A DNA stretch of 9,779 nt from JASFEQ01 sp050122535 (GTDB lineage Bacteria; Desulfobacterota; DSM-4660; Desulfatiglandales; HGW-15), in NCBI GenBank assembly GCA_050122535.1, contig JASFIT010000152.1, positions 1 through 9,779 on the forward strand, given 5' to 3'. Below, piece by piece: positions 6,960 through 9,779 of this stretch. Position 1 is the first letter of the stretch. Every line of letters starts with the position of its first letter. The position numbers were made by a program, and so were the translations under genes. The notes beneath the pieces are model-generated. The model saw only the letters and a program-made list of their open reading frames with translations, searched no databases and was not told the DNA's origin.

Positions 6960-7723
6960 TCGGATATTTTGTGAGCCAACTTGTCTAGGCTATATTCCCG
7001 GATATATTTCCAGCTCTTCTTGTCTTTAAAAAAGAGATAGGTCCTGGATATCTTGGTAAGGAAGATGTTGAAGTCGTCATCATCAACCTGTATCCTTCCA
7101 ATGGCGTAAAGGTCTGGTTTCTGATTCGTGGGACACTCTGTGAGAAAGGCCCTGTATCCCTCAGCTATCAGGAGATCACGAATCTCGGGTTTTGGAATCC
7201 CTTCTTTTACGCCGAAGTAGCGGATCTCTTCTCCCAACTTATCTTCCAAGACTTTTTTGTGCTCAACGATATGCTCCCTGACCACGTCTTCTGGAATATC
7301 ATTAATATTCCAGGCGGAATCTTCATAGGCACCTATAATTATATCATTTCTTCTGAGTTCTTTCAGGGTGTCCCAGGCCAGATAATCGACTTTTGTGGTC
7401 CCCATAGTTACAGATTTTCCCACTTTTGACGGAGAAATGAGTATGGTGGCAGGGTATTGATTATCGGTGAGGATGGGGAAGACGTTTTCGTAAAAGTCCT
7501 GATATCCATTATCGAAGGTGAGAGAAATGGGTCGCCCGTCTTTTATGCCCTTTTTCCTCTCCATGTAACGAATTGCATCATCCATAGAAAGGGGATGAAA
7601 TTTATTTGCTATCAGATATTCTATCTGCTTTTGGAAAGAATCGATGGAGAGCCACAGCCTATAGGCATCCGGGTTCTTACTCACGTTCTGATACTGGATT
7701 ATGGAAAGTTCTTTTAGCCTCAT
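6917..7723 (-). CDS. Polysaccharide deacetylase-fold (NodB-like) protein, probably catalytically inactive
   Basis: The 268-residue protein aligns by eye with the carbohydrate esterase 4 / NodB fold: SIDSFQKQIEYLIANKFHPL (26-45) matches the usual opening, ISLTFDNGYQDFYENVFPIL (66-85) the first active-site motif, WDTLKELRRNDIIIGAY (117-133) the second, and EEIRYFGVKEG (165-175) the third. Key residues are changed: the usual YH is YQ (11-12), TFDD is TFDN (N72), and the two zinc-binding His of the H-x3-H motif are Y133 and A137. The conserved Pro of motif 3 is K173. Zinc-dependent deacetylation is therefore unlikely, and glycan binding or regulation is more plausible. The frame is intact, so this is a divergent protein rather than a broken gene. 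No Shine-Dalgarno precedes the ATG, but no other start is available in the open frame. Its last residues, from about 254, are encoded by an inverted-repeat element. There is no signal peptide. Confidence 0.78.
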   Translation of the reverse strand: MRLKELSIIQYQNVSKNPDAYRLWLSIDSFQKQIEYLIANKFHPLSMDDAIRYMERKKGIKDGRPISLTFDNGYQDFYENVFPILTDNQYPATILISPSKVGKSVTMGTTKVDYLAWDTLKELRRNDIIIGAYEDSAWNINDIPEDVVREHIVEHKKVLEDKLGEEIRYFGVKEGIPKPEIRDLLIAEGYRAFLTECPTNQKPDLYAIGRIQVDDDDFNIFLTKISRTYLFFKDKKSWKYIREYSLDKLAHKISETYDKITSLRSLIL

Positions 7724-7762
7724 CGGGTGGTTAAGGGGACGTTGATGATTTAAGAATTAATT

Positions 7763-7792
7763 ATTTTAAACCATTTCAACAAATTATTTCAA
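7763..7792 (-). promoter_or_regulatory. Sigma-70-type promoter for the deacetylase-fold gene
   Basis: On the minus strand TTGAAA (7787-7792) and TAAAAT (7763-7768) are separated by 18 bases in an AT-rich tract about 40 bases before the ATG. Predicted transcription starts near 7756, giving a leader of roughly 33 bases. The AT-rich background makes chance matches fairly likely. Confidence 0.4.
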
Positions 7793-8072
7793 CATAAAGT
7801 GCAATATGCAAAAATTAAGTAAACAGCAAATGACCATCATTTTCCCATTAAGCCCTAAAACGCACCGAAATGACTGATTTCTTAGAGTGCTTACCAAAAC
7901 ATGCCAGAACGCCCCGTTCTTCAGGGCGATGATGAATGGTATCCTTTTAAATTCCCCTCGCTCGATGGGCAAGGGAGAAGGTGAATAAAAGCATCACCCC
8001 CACCCCCGTAACGAGCACGGGGCGGGCTTAGTCCTCTCCCCCGCCAGATAATGTGCTGTGATTCGATAAAGC

Positions 8073-8194
8073 TGTCATTCCGGACGAGCCCATCGTTTTT
8101 GGGCGAGACCCGGAATCCAGGAGGATCGTGTAATGTCAAATCACTCTGGATCCCGGCTTGCATCCCGCTCCGCGGGATTTGGCCGGGATGACGA
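8073..8194. repeat. Dispersed-type palindromic repeat, two hairpins
   Basis: The ends, TGTCATTCCGG (8073-8083) and CCGGGATGACGA (8183-8194), are near inverted copies. The inner parts CCGGAATCCAG (8110-8120) and CTGGATCCCGG (8146-8156) divide the element into two hairpins, the right one containing the perfect stem ATCCCGC-TCC-GCGGGAT (8162-8178). Repeats with this GTCATTCC...GGAATCCAG pattern are common between genes in many proteobacterial genomes. Number of copies in this genome cannot be judged here. Confidence 0.65.
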
Positions 8195-8348
8195 ATTGAG
8201 ATATAGCCTCTCAAGGGGGAGGAGATCGTTTTGAGGTTAGGCAAAAGATGGCCCCCGCCTTGGCGCGTTGAGTTTCGCGAGATTTCAGTTGATAAGACAT
8301 CTTGCTGATCTTTAGCCTGCAAGGGCTCAAGAAATGAAAAGTAGGTCG

Positions 8349-8377
8349 TTGACCGGGGGTGATAATTAATTTATACA
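8349..8377 (+). promoter_or_regulatory. Sigma-70 promoter upstream of glnA
   Basis: TTGACC (8349-8354) and TATACA (8372-8377) are separated by exactly 17 bases, with a predicted start near 8384. The -10 box overlaps a TACA-N4-TGTA dyad at 8374-8385, so a protein binding there would block this promoter. It lies about 140 bases upstream of the sigma-54 start. Confidence 0.55.
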
Positions 8378-8385
8378 TTTCTGTA
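8374..8385. promoter_or_regulatory. Dyad TACA-N4-TGTA, candidate activator site 1
   Basis: TACA-TTTC-TGTA is centred about 143 bases upstream of the predicted sigma-54 start and overlaps the -10 of the sigma-70 promoter. Together with the second dyad it resembles the paired NtrC enhancer sites of enterobacterial glnA in position, although the half-site differs from the NtrC consensus (TGCACC). Confidence 0.45.
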
Positions 8386-8404
8386 AGACAAATGGACGGG
8401 GAAC

Positions 8405-8416
8405 TACAAAATTGTA
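8405..8416. promoter_or_regulatory. Dyad TACA-N4-TGTA, candidate activator site 2
   Basis: TACA-AAAT-TGTA is centred 31 bases from the first dyad, about three helical turns, and about 112 bases upstream of the predicted sigma-54 start. The same half-sites and spacer length in both dyads suggest one dimeric regulator bound twice on one face of the DNA. Confidence 0.45.
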
Positions 8417-8496
8417 ACAAAACGATTCTGTTCTTTCCATATCGCACTGCGCTCTAACTCATTGAATATTTTGTGGGAATCCATTATGCCCCCATA

Positions 8497-8512
8497 TGGC
8501 ACTATGATTGCT
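8497..8512 (+). promoter_or_regulatory. Sigma-54 promoter of glnA
   Basis: TGGCAC-TATGA-TTGCT matches the -24/-12 consensus for RpoN, with GG (8498-8499) and GC (8510-8511) separated by the required ten bases. Predicted start is near 8523, giving a 96-base leader. The leader contains GCAAGG (8529-8534) paired with CCTTGC (8549-8554), a possible hairpin at the 5' end of the transcript. Sigma-54 control of glutamine synthetase by nitrogen status is well established in proteobacteria. Confidence 0.85.
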
Positions 8513-8604
8513 TTAACCAAAAATAACCGCAAGGTTGCTTAGCAGGTGCCTTGCAATATGAGGTCCTAGACGACCATTTAATGCGTTAGGGTTCTTTGAA
8601 ATAG

Positions 8605-8612
8605 AAGGAGGT
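8605..8612 (+). promoter_or_regulatory. Strong ribosome-binding site of glnA
   Basis: AAGGAGGT lies six bases before the ATG at 8619. It is by far the best Shine-Dalgarno in the window and fixes the start. Confidence 0.9.
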
Positions 8613-8618
8613 AATAAA

Positions 8619-9779
8619 ATGCTAATATGCCAAACACTGGATGATGTGAGGGAGGTCGTAAAGGATAGAGATATAAGTTTTATCCAGTTCTGGTTCACTG
8701 ATGTCTTGGGGGTGCTCAAGAGTTTTGCCATAACCCCATCCGAGTTAGAGGAGGGCATGACAGAAGGAATGGGGTTTGACGGATCTTCCATCGAAGGGTT
8801 CGCCCGGATTCAAGAAAGCGATATGATCGCCAAACCAGACCCCAGCACGTTTCAGTTGGTGCCATGGAGGGTGGGCGATCGGCCTGTGGCTCGCATGTTC
8901 TGCGATATTCTAAACCCTGACGGGACGCCATACGAGGGGGACCCTCGTTACGTGTTCAAGAGGCTTCTGAGCAAAGTTGCAGAGCAAGGTTACACCTATT
9001 ATCTGGGGCCCGAACTGGAATATTTCTATTTCAAGGATCATAAGTGCACGGACATTATAGATGAGGGCGGCTATTTTGATTCCCGTCCCCTTGATCTGGG
9101 AAGTGACCTAAGAAGGGATACCATCTTTGCGCTACAATCCATGGGGATCGATGTGGAGTATAGTCATCATGAGGTGGCCCCCAGCCAACATGAGATAGAC
9201 CTGAGGTATGATGAAGGCCTAAAGATGGCTGATAAGACACAGACCTACAGGGTGGTTGTCAAGGAGATAGCCCGCAAACATGGTTGCTATGCCACGTTTA
9301 TGCCCAAACCCATCTTCGGGCAGAACGGGAGCGGCATGCATACCCATCAGTCCCTTTTCAAAGGGGATCAGAATGCCTTTTATGATCCAGAAGATAAATA
9401 CAATCTGTCAGAAATGGCCAAACACTACATCGCTGGATTGATACATCATGCCCCAGAGATTACCGCAGTGACAAATCAGTGGGTCAATTCCTACAAGAGA
9501 TTGGTGCCTGGTTATGAGGCCCCGGTCTACGTATCGTGGGCCAGAAGAAACAGGTCAACCATGATCAGGGTTCCCATGTACAAACCGGGCAAGGAACAGG
9601 CCACCAGGATTGAGTTTCGTTCGCCCGATCCTGCATGCAACCCCTATCTCGCCTTTGCTGTCATGCTGGGTGCTGGTTTAAGTGGCATAGAGAAGAAGCT
9701 GGAACTACCAGATCCCATTGAGGAGGATATCTATGAGATGAATCCTGCTGAAAGAAGGGCACAAGGCATTACGGATTTA
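8619..9779 (+). CDS. glnA: Glutamine synthetase type I, alpha subgroup (3' end beyond window)
   Basis: The frame stays open for 387 codons to the window edge; family length is about 440, so roughly 50 residues are missing. The enzyme makes glutamine from glutamate, ammonia and ATP in a cytoplasmic dodecamer. Visible motifs are FDGSSIEGF (53-61), the metal and substrate residues of GPELEYF (130-136) and HHEVAPSQHEID (183-194), NGSGMHTHQSL (236-246, ATP and metal site), NSYKRLVPGYEAP (290-302), NRS (311-313) and RIEFRSPDP (330-338). The sequence RLVPGYEAPVYVSWARRNRS and the lack of the inserted segment of the beta subgroup point to the alpha type found in Bacillus and many archaea. R63 in EGFARIQESD matches the Arg of Bacillus enzymes (R62) linked to feedback inhibition by glutamine. 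Control by adenylylation is not expected for alpha enzymes, but the region carrying that tyrosine is outside the window. A sigma-54 promoter drives it. Confidence 0.95.
   Translation, partial: MLICQTLDDVREVVKDRDISFIQFWFTDVLGVLKSFAITPSELEEGMTEGMGFDGSSIEGFARIQESDMIAKPDPSTFQLVPWRVGDRPVARMFCDILNPDGTPYEGDPRYVFKRLLSKVAEQGYTYYLGPELEYFYFKDHKCTDIIDEGGYFDSRPLDLGSDLRRDTIFALQSMGIDVEYSHHEVAPSQHEIDLRYDEGLKMADKTQTYRVVVKEIARKHGCYATFMPKPIFGQNGSGMHTHQSLFKGDQNAFYDPEDKYNLSEMAKHYIAGLIHHAPEITAVTNQWVNSYKRLVPGYEAPVYVSWARRNRSTMIRVPMYKPGKEQATRIEFRSPDPACNPYLAFAVMLGAGLSGIEKKLELPDPIEEDIYEMNPAERRAQGITDL

Larger units (their letters stand above)
7724..8618. other. Intergenic region between divergent genes, repeat-rich
   Basis: No convincing gene lies in these 895 bases; open frames on the minus strand run through palindromic repeats and match nothing I recognise. 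The left part (to about 7800) is AT-rich and holds the minus-strand promoter. Around 7906-7928 two alternative hairpins overlap (AGAAC/GTTCT and CGCCC/GGGCG). The part 7950-8225 is GC-rich repeat, including CTCTCCCCC (8034-8042) and AAGGGGGAGG (8213-8222) on either side of a palindromic repeat at 8073-8194. From 8340 on lies the glnA control region. Confidence 0.7.

Noticed and set aside
7784..8447. Three minus-strand open frames (62, 133 and 78 codons) between the divergent genes
   Set aside because: They run through palindromic repeats and AT-rich control DNA, overlap one another, and their products show repeat-derived composition rather than protein domains.
8513..9240. Minus-strand open frames opposite glnA
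   Set aside because: They are antisense to strongly conserved glutamine synthetase sequence, and one covers its ribosome-binding site.

Overview
The window holds six protein genes, one of them cut by the right edge, plus an unusual amount of repetitive non-coding DNA. Gene content and style suggest a Desulfobacterota (deltaproteobacterial) or similar Gram-negative genome. The signs are an alpha-type glutamine synthetase I behind a sigma-54 promoter, an envelope polysaccharide gene set, a large HEAT-repeat protein with Gly/Asp/Tyr repeats, and dispersed palindromic repeats of the 'GTCATTCCGG...CCGGAATCCAG' type. This taxonomic guess is inference from style, not a database match.

Layout, left to right: (1) 46-1119, plus strand, a cytoplasmic family 3 glycosidase of NagZ type. 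Its stop codon lies in the first unit of a short tandem repeat at 1111-1163. (2) 1241-4258, minus strand, a 1005-residue exported or membrane-anchored protein. It has twelve copies of a roughly 26-residue repeat (D-x2-G-x-D-x-Y) followed by HEAT-type helical repeats. (3) 4440-5618, minus strand, a polyprenyl-phosphate sugar-1-phosphate transferase (WecA/MraY family) that starts at a TTG overlapping the end of (4). (4) 5608-6771, minus strand, a GT-B glycosyltransferase (family 4). (5) 6917-7723, minus strand, a polysaccharide-deacetylase-fold protein whose metal ligands are nearly all replaced. (6) 7724-8618, about 0.9 kb without a convincing gene, carrying nested palindromic repeats and two sets of promoters. 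(7) 8619 to the window end, plus strand, glnA (387 codons, no stop reached).

Genes 5, 4 and 3 read in the same direction and look like the end of an envelope or exopolysaccharide assembly cluster. The WecA-type enzyme would load the first sugar phosphate on the lipid carrier, the glycosyltransferase would extend the chain, and the deacetylase-fold protein may bind rather than cut glycan. The repeat/HEAT protein lies downstream on the same strand after 181 bp and may belong to the same region without being co-transcribed. nagZ (peptidoglycan recycling) converges on this block and glnA diverges from it.

The most notable observations are: the twelve-unit repeat in the 1005-residue protein; the degenerate active site of the deacetylase-fold protein; a 188-bp inverted-repeat element between genes 5 and 4, whose two ends each form two stem-loops with compensating base changes and which supplies the C-terminus of gene 5; and a glnA control region laid out much like the classical enterobacterial one, with a sigma-70 promoter overlapped by one of two helically phased dyads, then a sigma-54 promoter.
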